Positions 47,990-55,853 of a stretch of 64,000 nucleotides of DNA are shown here, piece after piece. This stretch comes from Amycolatopsis bullii (GTDB taxonomy: Bacteria; Actinomycetota; Actinomycetes; Mycobacteriales; Pseudonocardiaceae). How positions within the stretch are numbered: position 1 is the stretch's first letter; each line of letters opens with the position of its first letter. A model generated the notes under the pieces. That model saw nothing but the letters and a program-made list of their open reading frames with translations, was not told where the DNA came from and did no database searches. A program made the translations under genes and the position numbers. The stretch is taken from contig NZ_BNAW01000006.1 of NCBI RefSeq assembly GCF_014654205.1, forward strand, positions 124,001-188,000, read 5' to 3'.

Positions 47990-48723
47990 CCCAGCGGCTT
48001 CCGCGTCGCCTGCTCGGTTTCCAGGACGCCCTGTCGGATGCCCTCCAGCTGGTCGCTCAGCTCCCGCACCGCGCCGGTGTCCACCGCGACGTCCGTCGTC
48101 GCCGCCGTCAGTTCCGCCACCCTGGCCACCAGGCTGTCCAGGCCGAGCGCGCCGGACTGCAGCTGGGCCAGCAGCTTGTCCCGGGCGCCGGACAGCCGCG
48201 TGTGCACGTCCGCCTGGGCCTGGACCGCCGTCAGTGCCTGCTCCAGGTCACCGCGCACCTCCGGCCGGGCCGTGCGCAACTCGCGCTGCAGCCGGCGCCG
48301 TTCGTGCGCGACGGCGTCGAGGTCGACCCTCGCCAGCGCCTGGCCGGTCGCCGAAGCGCGGCCCGCCAGCCGCTGCAGCGTCGACAGCGTCTCGCGGACC
48401 ACGGGCTCCATGTCCGCGACGCGCTCGGCGAGCGGGCCGGACGCCAGCGAGCCGCTCAGCGACGCGAACCCGTCCGCCGCGGCCGACGCCCGGTGCAGCC
48501 ACGTCTCCTCGGCCGACCCAGGCGTGACGTCCGGCAGCCGCGCTTCACGCGGGGGCGGTTCCTTCTCGCGGGTGGCCACCGCCACGCCCGCCCACGCGGC
48601 GAGCACCGCCACGCCGACTCCGACGGCGGCGACGACCGGCAGCTGCACGGCCCACGCCACCCCGGCCGACGTCGCGGCGAGCAGCAGCCCCCACGGTTCG
48701 GCGAGCTCACGGGCGAACTTCAT
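47986..48723 (-). CDS. membrane-anchored coiled-coil protein (hypothetical)
   Basis: A 245-residue protein with two N-terminal membrane helices (about 10-30 and 32-50, 'PWGLLLAATSAGVAWAVQLPVVAAVGVGVAVLAAWAGVAVA'), then a mostly helical, Ala/Arg/Glu-rich cytoplasmic domain (about 75-240) with heptad character around 'RELRTARPEVRGDLEQALTAVQAQADVHTRLSGARDKLLAQL'. Its ATG (48723) is one base from the stop of the preceding substrate-binding/VWA gene, so the two are one transcript and probably one complex. I do not recognise the family. Confidence 0.78.
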   Translation of the reverse strand: MKFARELAEPWGLLLAATSAGVAWAVQLPVVAAVGVGVAVLAAWAGVAVATREKEPPPREARLPDVTPGSAEETWLHRASAAADGFASLSGSLASGPLAERVADMEPVVRETLSTLQRLAGRASATGQALARVDLDAVAHERRRLQRELRTARPEVRGDLEQALTAVQAQADVHTRLSGARDKLLAQLQSGALGLDSLVARVAELTAATTDVAVDTGAVRELSDQLEGIRQGVLETEQATRKPLG

Positions 48724-48724
48724 G

Positions 48725-50533
48725 TCAGAAATTGGAGATCACGGAGGTGAAGACCTGGTTGATCGAGTCCGGTTTGGACGAATCGTACTCCGATCCCGCG
48801 GTCGCTTCCGCGATCTGCTTCAGCACGTCCTGGTCGGCGTCCGAGCCGTAGGCGATGGTGAACAGCCGGACCGCCTCCGCGTTGCCCTCCGGTCGCAGCT
48901 GCGGCAGCAGGTGCTCGAGGTCGACGCCGCCGGAGTCCTCGTTGCGGCCGTCGGTGAGCACCACCACCGCGTTGATCGCCGTCGGGTCCAGGTGGGCGTT
49001 CAGGTACTCGTACGCGGCCAGCGACGAGTCGTACAGCCCCGTGCCGGACTGGGGCGTCAGCCCGCTCAGCCGCATGGCCAGGGTCTCCTTGCCGCTGGTC
49101 CCGAGCGCCTGGACCGGGAGCAGCTCCTGGTAGTCCTTGTCGCCGTCGAGGTGGGCCGAGAACTGCCAGAGCCCGACCTGGTCGCGGGGCACGAACTGGC
49201 CGAGCGAGTCGATCGCGGCCTGCTTCGCCAGGTCGATCTTGCTCTTGCCGGTGCCCTTCACCTCCTCGCCCATCGAGCCTGAGACGTCCACCACGAGCAG
49301 CACGTTCGCCTTCTTGCGCAGGTCGGTCCACGACGTCAGCAGCTTCGACAGCACCGACGGCGACGGCGGCCGCAGGAAACTGATCTTCGCGTCCGGCTGG
49401 ACGCCGTTGGCGGGCGTCGCCTGCGGTCCCGGCTTGCCGTCGAACGACCGGAAGCCGAGGGCGGCGAACTTCGCCTGGGTCTCGTCCTGGCGCAGGTAGC
49501 CGAGGAAGTCCGCAGCGATCTGCTTGCGCGTCTGATCCGCCCAGTTGAGCGTGACGAACGGGTGGTCGGAGTTCAGCGTCCCGTCGCCCGGGTAGATCGC
49601 CACCAGCGGTACCTTCGGCGGCCCGTGCTGCCCGACCTTGGCCGGGTCGTTCGTCGGGTTGCCCTGGTTGTAGCCGATCAGCGAGTTCTCCTCGACGGTG
49701 ACCGCCGAGATGTACGACAGCGCGGCGCCCTTGTCGTCGGCCTTCTGCAGGTTGGTCAGGAAGGTGAGCGTGGTGTCGCCGTAGTGCACGATCGCCTGCT
49801 CGATGTTCGTGACGAACTGCTTCGCGTCCGGCTTCTCCAGCGCGGCCGCGGTGAGGTCGGACGACGTGCCGGTGGCCGCGTAGTAGGCGCCGATGGTGGC
49901 GTTCAGCCCGGACGTCGAGATGGTCGGGTTCGTCTTGCCCAGCCGGAACCTGCCCCACTCCGGGTGGCCGTACTTCGCCCAGCCAGCCGGGTCGGTGGCC
50001 AGCCCGGCGAGGTCCTTCCAGCCGATCGATTTACCGGGCCAGCCCAGCGCCTCGGCCATCGGCTTCGGCATCGCGACGACCAGCGGCGCGTTCGCGACCG
50101 AGGGCGCGTCGCCGTCCGGCACGAGCGAGCCGGTGTCGCCCTTCGCGTTGACCCGCAGCAGGTTGACCCAGCCGCTCGCGGCCGGCGTCCAGACGTCCGG
50201 GCGCGGCCCGTCGGCGGCTTCGTTCCAGCCGTTCGCCAGCGCCTGCATCGCCACGCCGGACGACTTCGATTTCACGATCACGTCGACGCAATGGCCCGCG
50301 ACCGACCGTCCGGAGTAGGCCTTCGCGGCCTCTTGGACGATTCCGGCCTTCTCCGGAGAAGACGCGACGGTGAGCGCGATCGCGTCCGAGCCCGAGCACT
50401 TCGGCGCGTCGGCTTCGTCGCTCGAGCTGCTGGTCCAGTACCGGATGCCGATGATCAACGCGATGGCGACCACGATCGCGGCCAGGAACGGGAGAATCTT
50501 TCTCCTGCGCCGCGTTGGTTGGGAATTGATCAT
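48725..50533 (-). CDS. substrate-binding and von Willebrand factor A domain protein
   Basis: A 602-residue protein anchored by one N-terminal membrane helix ('ILPFLAAIVVAIALIIGIRYW'). Residues about 45-395 form a type 2 periplasmic substrate-binding domain ('TVASSPEKAGIVQEAAKAYSG', 'PTISTSGLNATIGAYYAATG', 'TVEENSLIGYNQGNP'), and residues about 415-600 a VWA domain with the MIDAS DxSxS in 'LLVVDVSGSMGEE' and 'VVLTDGRNEDSGG'. The combination is known in actinobacteria, often near TelA-type toxic-anion resistance genes; none is present here. The exported VWA domain is expected to bind Mg2+/Mn2+ and a protein or ligand. Its partner is the coiled-coil protein downstream. Confidence 0.9.
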   Translation of the reverse strand: MINSQPTRRRRKILPFLAAIVVAIALIIGIRYWTSSSSDEADAPKCSGSDAIALTVASSPEKAGIVQEAAKAYSGRSVAGHCVDVIVKSKSSGVAMQALANGWNEAADGPRPDVWTPAASGWVNLLRVNAKGDTGSLVPDGDAPSVANAPLVVAMPKPMAEALGWPGKSIGWKDLAGLATDPAGWAKYGHPEWGRFRLGKTNPTISTSGLNATIGAYYAATGTSSDLTAAALEKPDAKQFVTNIEQAIVHYGDTTLTFLTNLQKADDKGAALSYISAVTVEENSLIGYNQGNPTNDPAKVGQHGPPKVPLVAIYPGDGTLNSDHPFVTLNWADQTRKQIAADFLGYLRQDETQAKFAALGFRSFDGKPGPQATPANGVQPDAKISFLRPPSPSVLSKLLTSWTDLRKKANVLLVVDVSGSMGEEVKGTGKSKIDLAKQAAIDSLGQFVPRDQVGLWQFSAHLDGDKDYQELLPVQALGTSGKETLAMRLSGLTPQSGTGLYDSSLAAYEYLNAHLDPTAINAVVVLTDGRNEDSGGVDLEHLLPQLRPEGNAEAVRLFTIAYGSDADQDVLKQIAEATAGSEYDSSKPDSINQVFTSVISNF

Positions 50534-50614
50534 CGAATCCTCCCCGTTCCGCCACCCGGAAGTTCATTATCCGGGCGCCGGAACGGGGAAGGGGACGGTA
50601 ATTCCGAAACTTGA

Positions 50615-51787
50615 CTAGGACTTAGGGCCGCGGCGCGACCACGTCCACGCGTAGCCCGGGTCCTCGGACGCATCGGCGGCCTCGCCGAGCTCCAGCGGCG
50701 CGAACGTGTCGACCATGACGGCCGTCTCGTCGAAGAACTCCGCGCCGATCGACGCCTCCGCCGCGCCCGGCTGCGGGCCGTGCGTGAAGCCGGACGGGTG
50801 CAGCGAGAGCGAGCCGATCCCGATTCCGGAGCCCTTCCGGGCCTCGTAGTTGCCGCGCACGTAGAACATCAGCTCGTCGGAGTCGACGTTCGCGTGGTTG
50901 TACGGCACCGGGATCGCGCCTTCGTGGTAGTCGACCTTCCGCGGGCAGAAGGAGCAGACCACGAAGTTCGGGCCCTCGAACGTCTGGTGCACGGGCGGCG
51001 GCTGGTGCACGCGGCCGGTGATCGGCTCGAAGTCGTCGATGTTGAACACCCACGGGTAGAGGCAGCCGTCCCAGCCGACGACGTCGAAGGGGTGCGTCGC
51101 GTACGTGTAGCGGGTCAGCCCGGCGCGGTGCCGCACGAGCACCTCGACGTCTTCGCCGTCCTCCAGCAGCGGCTCCTCGGGCCCGCGGATGTCGCGCTCG
51201 CAGTACGGCGAGTGCTCCAGGAACTGCCCCTTGGCGGACAGGTAGCGCTTCGGCGGGCCGATGTGGCCGCGCGCCTCCAGCGTGAAGAGGTTGACTTCGC
51301 CGTGGGGGACGACCCGGTAGGTGCACGACGTCGGGATGACGACGTAGTCGCCGTCGCCGACCTCGAGGCGGCCGTAGATCGTCTCGAAGGTGGCCGAGCC
51401 GCCGTGGACGTAGAACAGCTCGTCGCCGGCCGCGTTGCGGTACAGCGGGCTGGGCGCGGTGGCCGTGACGAACCCGATGGTGACGTCGTTGTTGCCGAAC
51501 AGGCGGCGGCGGTCGGTCACCGCGTCGGCCTCGCCGCCGAACTTGAGGTCCTGGGTCTTGAACGCCCGCGGCTTGAGCGGGTGGTTCGGGGTGAGCGACC
51601 CGCGGTCCTCCTCGACCGCCACCGCGTCGACGATCGCCGTCGGCAGGCCGCGGTGGTAGAGCAGGGCCGAGTCCGCGGAGAAGCCCTCGACGCCCATCAG
51701 CTCTTCGGCGTAGAGGCCGCCGTCCGGCTTCCGGAACGCGGTGTGCCGCTTGTGCGGGAGCTCGCCTACTCGCCGGTAGTAAGGCAT
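50615..51787 (-). CDS. hmgA: homogentisate 1,2-dioxygenase
   Basis: A 390-residue non-heme Fe(II) dioxygenase that opens homogentisate to maleylacetoacetate in tyrosine/phenylalanine degradation. Cupin regions are 'GDELFYVHGGSATFETIYGRLEVGDGDYVVIPTSCTYRV' and 'FHEGAIPVPYNHANVDSDELMFYVRGNYEARKGSGIGIGSLSLHPSGFTHGPQPG', which supply the His/Glu/His iron site. ATG 51787 is used because upstream in-frame sequence is antisense to the neighbour. At 390 residues it is shorter than the ~430-residue classical enzymes, as is usual for actinobacterial members. fahA and maiA are not in the window. It is divergent from the unknown gene at 51834 and the IclR regulator. Confidence 0.94.
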   Translation of the reverse strand: MPYYRRVGELPHKRHTAFRKPDGGLYAEELMGVEGFSADSALLYHRGLPTAIVDAVAVEEDRGSLTPNHPLKPRAFKTQDLKFGGEADAVTDRRRLFGNNDVTIGFVTATAPSPLYRNAAGDELFYVHGGSATFETIYGRLEVGDGDYVVIPTSCTYRVVPHGEVNLFTLEARGHIGPPKRYLSAKGQFLEHSPYCERDIRGPEEPLLEDGEDVEVLVRHRAGLTRYTYATHPFDVVGWDGCLYPWVFNIDDFEPITGRVHQPPPVHQTFEGPNFVVCSFCPRKVDYHEGAIPVPYNHANVDSDELMFYVRGNYEARKGSGIGIGSLSLHPSGFTHGPQPGAAEASIGAEFFDETAVMVDTFAPLELGEAADASEDPGYAWTWSRRGPKS

Positions 51788-51833
51788 CGACGTCCCCTTC
51801 TGACGTGTCCGTTGTGCGAACGATTTTGTCCTC

Positions 51834-52727
51834 ATGTCGTACGCTACTAGCGTGTCAGTCGTGTCAAGCGCTGTGGAACTCACGCCCCCCGGCCCCCGTG
51901 GAATTCCTCCCCTGTTCGCGAGGCTCGTCGACGACTCGGCGCTGTTCCCTCCGGTCGGTGCGGCCATGCCCGAAGCGCTGCGTGCGCACTTCGCCAGCCG
52001 GGACTCCGAACACGCCGGTGTACTGGGGGTTTTCCTCTGCCAGGCGTCGCGGCTGCCCGAGCTCATCACCGAGCTGATCAAGATCAAGCCGAAGCAGCCG
52101 CTGCCGCTTTCGCTGATCATCGACACCGGCCTCGGCGGCGTCCCGAAGGCCATCTCGATCGTCGAATCGCGCAGTGAGCTGCTCGCGCTGCGGATGGTCG
52201 AGATGCCGGCGCCGTCGGACGTCGACGAGGTCTGGCTGGAGCGCGTCTCGGAGTTCGTCCCCGAGGACGTCATCCGGGTGGTCGAGCCGCGGCGCGGCGT
52301 CGGCTGGCTCGACGGCGTCCGCAAGGTGATCGAGCACGGCAGCTGGCCGAAGATCCGCTGCGGCGGCCAGGCGGGCGAGAACTTCCCCAGCGTCGACGAG
52401 GTGGCGGACTTCCTCGCCGTCGTCAGCGGGTCCACCGGGGCGTCGTTCAAGGCGACGAACAGCCTGCACCGCGCGGTCCGGCACACCGACCCGGACACCG
52501 GGTTCGTGCACCACGGCTTCCTGAACCTGCTCGTGGCCTCCGCGCGCAGCCTCGCCGGCGGCGACGTCCGCGGGGCGCTGGAGTCGACCGACGCCCAGGC
52601 GCTGGCCGACGAGGCCCGTGCGCTGTCCGAGCCGGCCGCGAAGGCCGTGCGGGCGCTCTTCGCGTCCTACGCCGCGGCGTCGTTCGAGGAGCCGGTCGCC
52701 GACCTGGGCGAACTCGGCTTGCTGTGA
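51834..52727 (+). CDS. hypothetical protein divergent from homogentisate dioxygenase
   Basis: A 297-residue soluble protein of unknown family. It has no signal peptide or transmembrane region; alternating hydrophobic strands and helices ('PLSLIIDTGLGGVPKAISIVE', 'VIRVVEPRRGVGWLDGVRKVIEHGSWPKIRCGGQAGENFPSVDEVADFLAVVSGSTGASFKATNSLHRAVRH') suggest a TIM-barrel-like fold. ATG 51834 is annotated; GTG 51852 is an alternative that would be leaderless behind TACGCT at 51839-51844. It lies 46 bp from hmgA on the other strand and overlaps the IclR gene (GTGA), so a role in aromatic amino acid catabolism is likely, but the function is not known. Confidence 0.75.
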   Translation: MSYATSVSVVSSAVELTPPGPRGIPPLFARLVDDSALFPPVGAAMPEALRAHFASRDSEHAGVLGVFLCQASRLPELITELIKIKPKQPLPLSLIIDTGLGGVPKAISIVESRSELLALRMVEMPAPSDVDEVWLERVSEFVPEDVIRVVEPRRGVGWLDGVRKVIEHGSWPKIRCGGQAGENFPSVDEVADFLAVVSGSTGASFKATNSLHRAVRHTDPDTGFVHHGFLNLLVASARSLAGGDVRGALESTDAQALADEARALSEPAAKAVRALFASYAAASFEEPVADLGELGLL

Positions 52728-53365
52728 CCAGCCGGGAGGGGTCGCTGACGCTCGACCGGGGCTTGGCGCTGCTGCAGGCCGTGGCCGACGCCGGTGGCGA
52801 CGCGGCGACCATCTCCGAACTGGCCGTGGCGATCGGGGCCAGCCGTGCGGCCGTCTACCGGCTGCTCGTGCCGCTGTCCGAGCGCGGGCTCGTCTGGCGT
52901 GACGGCACGAAGGTCCGGCTCGGCGTCGGGCTGCTGCGGCTGGCCGGACAGGTGCTCCCGCAGCTGCGGGACGCCGCCGGCCCGGTGTTGCGCGAGCTGG
53001 CCGAGAAGGTCGGCGCGACCGCGCACCTGTCGGTCGCGCAGGGGACGCAAGCGCTTGCGGTGGCCGTCGTCGAGCCGTCGTGGACCAATTTCCACGTGGC
53101 CTACCGGGTGGGCAGCCGGCATGCGCTGACCGCCGGCGCGGCCGGAAAGGCGATGTCGCTGCGGCCGGGCGGCGACGGCTGGGTGACGTCGGCGGGCGAG
53201 CTCGAGGCCGGGGCGTCCGGCGTCGCCGCGCCGGTGCGCGGGGTGCCGGGGCTGCGGGCGAGCGTCGGCGTCGTCTCGATGGAGCCGCTGAAGGCGGCCG
53301 AGGTGGGTCCTCAGGTCGTTCTGGCCGCCACCCGGCTCGCCGACATCCTGAAGACGGACGGTTAA
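52724..53365 (+). CDS. IclR-family transcriptional regulator (short)
   Basis: A 213-residue IclR-type regulator. The N-terminal winged helix ('LTLDRGLALLQAVADAGGDAATISELAVAIGASRAAVYRLLVPLSERGLVWRDG') is complete; the effector domain ('LREVA...VGATAHLSVAQGTQALAVAVVEPSWTNFHVAYRVGSRHALTAGAAGKAM') ends early compared with the usual 250-260 residues. Its GTG overlaps the stop of the unknown gene. IclR proteins often regulate homogentisate or other aromatic pathways (HmgR), so control of hmgA and of its own operon is the natural inference. Confidence 0.88.
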   Translation: MTSREGSLTLDRGLALLQAVADAGGDAATISELAVAIGASRAAVYRLLVPLSERGLVWRDGTKVRLGVGLLRLAGQVLPQLRDAAGPVLRELAEKVGATAHLSVAQGTQALAVAVVEPSWTNFHVAYRVGSRHALTAGAAGKAMSLRPGGDGWVTSAGELEAGASGVAAPVRGVPGLRASVGVVSMEPLKAAEVGPQVVLAATRLADILKTDG

Positions 53366-53991
53366 CGCCGCGAAACCGCCACCAGCGGCCGGACCATCGT
53401 CAGCAGCAGGGCGACGTCGACGGTGAACAGCAGGCGCTCGAACAGGCCGAGCGTCAGCGTGAAGACGAACCCGCCGAGCACCACGCCGACGGCCGCGAGG
53501 CTCGCCGTCGCCAGGCGCCGGATCGTCGTCCGGCGAGGCTCCCAGGGGCAGCGCTCGCGGTTCTTCTTCGTCAGCACGAAGGCGGCCGTGGGCAGGGCGA
53601 TGAACGCCGTCAACGCGGCGACGTTGTGGACCTGCCCGGCGAGCGACCGCGCCTGGCCGTCCGGGTCGACGGGCACCAGGCCGCACACGAGCAGCCCGGC
53701 CGACCAGACCCCGAGCAGCACGCAGACGGCCGTGGTGCCGGGACGGTGGGCCTTCGCGATGCCGGCGAGCAGCGCCACCGAGCCGAGGGACAGCGCCAGG
53801 CACATGACGCTGAACAGTGGAGCGGCCGAGGACGTGCCGAGCTTGCCGTAGACGTACTCCGACAGCGTCTGCCAGATCGGGCTGACCTGGCCCGACAGCC
53901 GCAGGTGCAGGTCGATCGAGATGGCCACGGCGACGCCGATGCCGCCGAGCGCGACCCGGCCGTGCAGCGGCGAGACGGCGTGCGAGTTCAC
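53362..53991 (-). CDS. DUF998 family membrane protein
   Basis: A 209-residue protein with six membrane helices of the DUF998 type. The first loop after helix 1 carries 'SPIWQTLSEYVYGKLGTSSAAPLF', a typical DUF998 region, and later 'GLVPVDPDGQARSLAGQVHNVAAL' ('FPTDP...HN' equivalent) confirms it. Its start is GTG 53991; the end overlaps the IclR gene end by 4 bp tail to tail. The function of DUF998 proteins is not established. Confidence 0.85.
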   Translation of the reverse strand: MNSHAVSPLHGRVALGGIGVAVAISIDLHLRLSGQVSPIWQTLSEYVYGKLGTSSAAPLFSVMCLALSLGSVALLAGIAKAHRPGTTAVCVLLGVWSAGLLVCGLVPVDPDGQARSLAGQVHNVAALTAFIALPTAAFVLTKKNRERCPWEPRRTTIRRLATASLAAVGVVLGGFVFTLTLGLFERLLFTVDVALLLTMVRPLVAVSRR

Positions 53992-54047
53992 CTGGTGCTC
54001 TCCCTTTCGTTTCCGAAAGGTTACCGGGCGAACCTGTGAAAGATCGG

Positions 54048-54647
54048 TCAGAAGGCCAGTTGGACCAGGGCGAACGTCGCGAACCCGGCGAACGCGAACC
54101 CGGCGCAGCGCTGGATCAGCTTCGGCTTGATCCGGCTGCGGATCTTCGCGCCGATGAACACGGCGAGCCCGGCGACCACGACGAGCGCGGTGAAGGCGCC
54201 GACGCCGACGGCGAACGGGTTGCCGATGCGGGCGGCGAGGCTGGCGGTGGCGAGCTGGGAGGCGTCACCCCACTCGGCGGCGAAGAGCACACCGAAGGAC
54301 GTCATCGCCGAGCGCGTGAAGGACAGCGGCGAGGGGCCGGTGCGCGAAGCGTCTTCGCCTGCTTCGTCGGCTTTGCTGAATCCCTCGCGGAGGAGCATGA
54401 AAGAGCCGAGGCCGAACATCGCCGCGACGACCAGCGAAAGGACAACGTCCGGTAACAGCGTCAACACGCTGCCGAACGCGACCGCTATGACGCATTGCAC
54501 GGCGAACGCGGCGCACACCCCGGCGAAAACCGGCCAGCCGCGGAAACGGGTGGTCAGGACGAGGGTGGCGACGAGCGTCTTGTCCGGCAGCTCCACGGCG
54601 AGGACCAGGCCGAACGCGCTGATCAGCGCCACCATAGCGGCAGTCAT
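54048..54647 (-). CDS. TMEM165/GDT1-family cation exporter
   Basis: A 199-residue, six-helix protein of the GDT1 family, which transports Mn2+ or Ca2+. The two signature helices are present: 'ISAFGLVLAVELPDKTLVATLVLTTRF' (E-x-PDK-T) and 'VLFAAEWGDASQLATASLAAR' (E-x-GD-x(S/T)). Between the halves is a cytoplasmic loop with charged residues. ATG 54647 is chosen at the first helix; the frame is open upstream. The upstream leader contains an inverted repeat (54661-54686) that may bind a metal regulator. The most likely role is Mn2+ export, by analogy with MneP/MntP-like bacterial members. Confidence 0.9.
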   Translation of the reverse strand: MTAAMVALISAFGLVLAVELPDKTLVATLVLTTRFRGWPVFAGVCAAFAVQCVIAVAFGSVLTLLPDVVLSLVVAAMFGLGSFMLLREGFSKADEAGEDASRTGPSPLSFTRSAMTSFGVLFAAEWGDASQLATASLAARIGNPFAVGVGAFTALVVVAGLAVFIGAKIRSRIKPKLIQRCAGFAFAGFATFALVQLAF

Positions 54648-54660
54648 GAGTATTGTTTCG

Positions 54661-54686
54661 CCCCTTTCACTGCAACGATAAAGGGG
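54661..54686. promoter_or_regulatory. inverted repeat in the GDT1 leader
   Basis: CCCCTTT (54661-54667) and AAAGGGG (54680-54686) form a 7-bp inverted repeat with a 12-bp centre, 14 bp upstream of the GDT1 start. It could be an operator for a metal-responsive repressor or a hairpin in the leader; the yybP-ykoY riboswitch core was not seen. Confidence 0.4.
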
Positions 54687-54822
54687 AGTTCGGGAAGTGT
54701 GCAAGCAGATGGCTTCCGCGAAATTGCCGGATCGGCGGCCATGAAATTGACGTCGAGGGGTGTCGCACAAATTTCTTCGGCATGCCTGAATTTCGGTTGT
54801 GGCCTGCGGTAGGTTCACCGGC

Positions 54823-55782
54823 ATGGGGTCACGGGCGCGGGCTGCGCAGGTCGAAGAGGTCATCCGCCGGGTGGAAGCTCACTACGTCTTCCCGGACGTC
54901 GCCGAGAAGCTGGTGAAGCTGCTTCGCGCGCGTCTCGACGAAGGCGCGTACGCGAACCTCGACGACGCGGAATTGGCGACGGCCGTCACAGCGGACCTGC
55001 AGTCGGTGAACGACGACAAGCACCTGCGGCTGCGTCACCACGTCGACCCGGTGGCCGAGGACGGTGACGCGGAGCACGCCTCCGAGGACTTCCGGCGTTC
55101 CGCCGAGCTGGAGAACTTCGGGATCGCGGCGGTGCGGCGGCTGCCGGGCAACGTCGGCTACCTCGACACGACCATGCTCTACCCGATCGGCCTCGCGGCG
55201 CAGTCGTTCGCGGCGGCGATGACGCTGGTCGCGCCGGCCGACGCGCTGCTGCTCGACGTCCGGCGCAACCGCGGTGGCGACCCGGAGACCAGCGCGTTCC
55301 TGCAGAGTTACCTCGTCGACGAGCGGACCCACTACCTCGACTTCTATGAGCGCGACGGCGACCGCGTCACCCAGATGTGGACGCTGCCGTACGTCCCGGG
55401 GCCGAAGTTCGGCGGCACCAAGCCGATCTGGGTGCTCACCGGCCCGGTGACGTTCTCCGGTGGCGAGGACCTCGCCTTCTCGCTGCAGCGGCAGGGCCGG
55501 GCGAAGACCGTCGGCGAAGTGACGCGCGGCGGCGCCCACCCCTGCGACCGGTACAAAGTGGACACCTACTTGGACGTGACCGTGCCGATCGCCCGCTCGT
55601 ACGACCCGAAGTCGGGGGAGAACTGGGAAGGTTGCGGCGTGTCGCCGGACGTCCCGGTCGCCGCGGACCAGGCGTTCGACACGGCGTACGCGCTGGCCCT
55701 GCGGCACGTCCTCGAGCTGGGTGAAGAGGGCCCGCGGCGGGTCGTGGCGGAGGAGGCGCGGAAGGCGCTCGACCAGCTGTAG
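54823..55782 (+). CDS. S41-family peptidase (tail-specific protease type, IRBP-like)
   Basis: A 319-residue protein of the C-terminal-processing peptidase clan. The N-terminal helical region ('VEEVIRRVEAHYVFPDVAEKLVKLLRARL') matches the IRBP-type domain found in short S41 members. The core has 'NVGYLDTTML', 'ALLLDVRRNRGGDPETSAFLQSYLV' and the nucleophile loop 'WVLTGPVTFSGGEDLAFSLQRQGRAKTVGEVTRGGAHP', in which Ser of 'TFSGGE' is catalytic. No PDZ domain or signal peptide is seen, so it is probably cytoplasmic. ATG 54823 follows 'AGGTTCACCGGC'. Substrates are unknown. Confidence 0.85.
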   Translation: MGSRARAAQVEEVIRRVEAHYVFPDVAEKLVKLLRARLDEGAYANLDDAELATAVTADLQSVNDDKHLRLRHHVDPVAEDGDAEHASEDFRRSAELENFGIAAVRRLPGNVGYLDTTMLYPIGLAAQSFAAAMTLVAPADALLLDVRRNRGGDPETSAFLQSYLVDERTHYLDFYERDGDRVTQMWTLPYVPGPKFGGTKPIWVLTGPVTFSGGEDLAFSLQRQGRAKTVGEVTRGGAHPCDRYKVDTYLDVTVPIARSYDPKSGENWEGCGVSPDVPVAADQAFDTAYALALRHVLELGEEGPRRVVAEEARKALDQL

Positions 55783-55787
55783 GACGT

Positions 55788-55810
55788 TGGTCCCGCCGCG
55801 AACGGGACCA
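55788..55810. terminator. hairpin after the S41 peptidase gene
   Basis: TGGTCCCG (55788-55795) pairs with CGGGACCA (55803-55810) around seven bases, 6 bp after the stop codon and 44 bp before cydA. It can terminate the peptidase transcript; as a palindrome in the cydA promoter region it could also be an operator. Confidence 0.6.
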
Positions 55811-55853
55811 GTTGATCTGGCCGCGTCACCAGGCCCGGAGCACGCTGGACCAC

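Noticed and set aside
54648..54822. yybP-ykoY manganese riboswitch upstream of the GDT1 gene
   Set aside because: The family suggests it, but the conserved loops of that riboswitch were not found; only a 7-bp inverted repeat is present.
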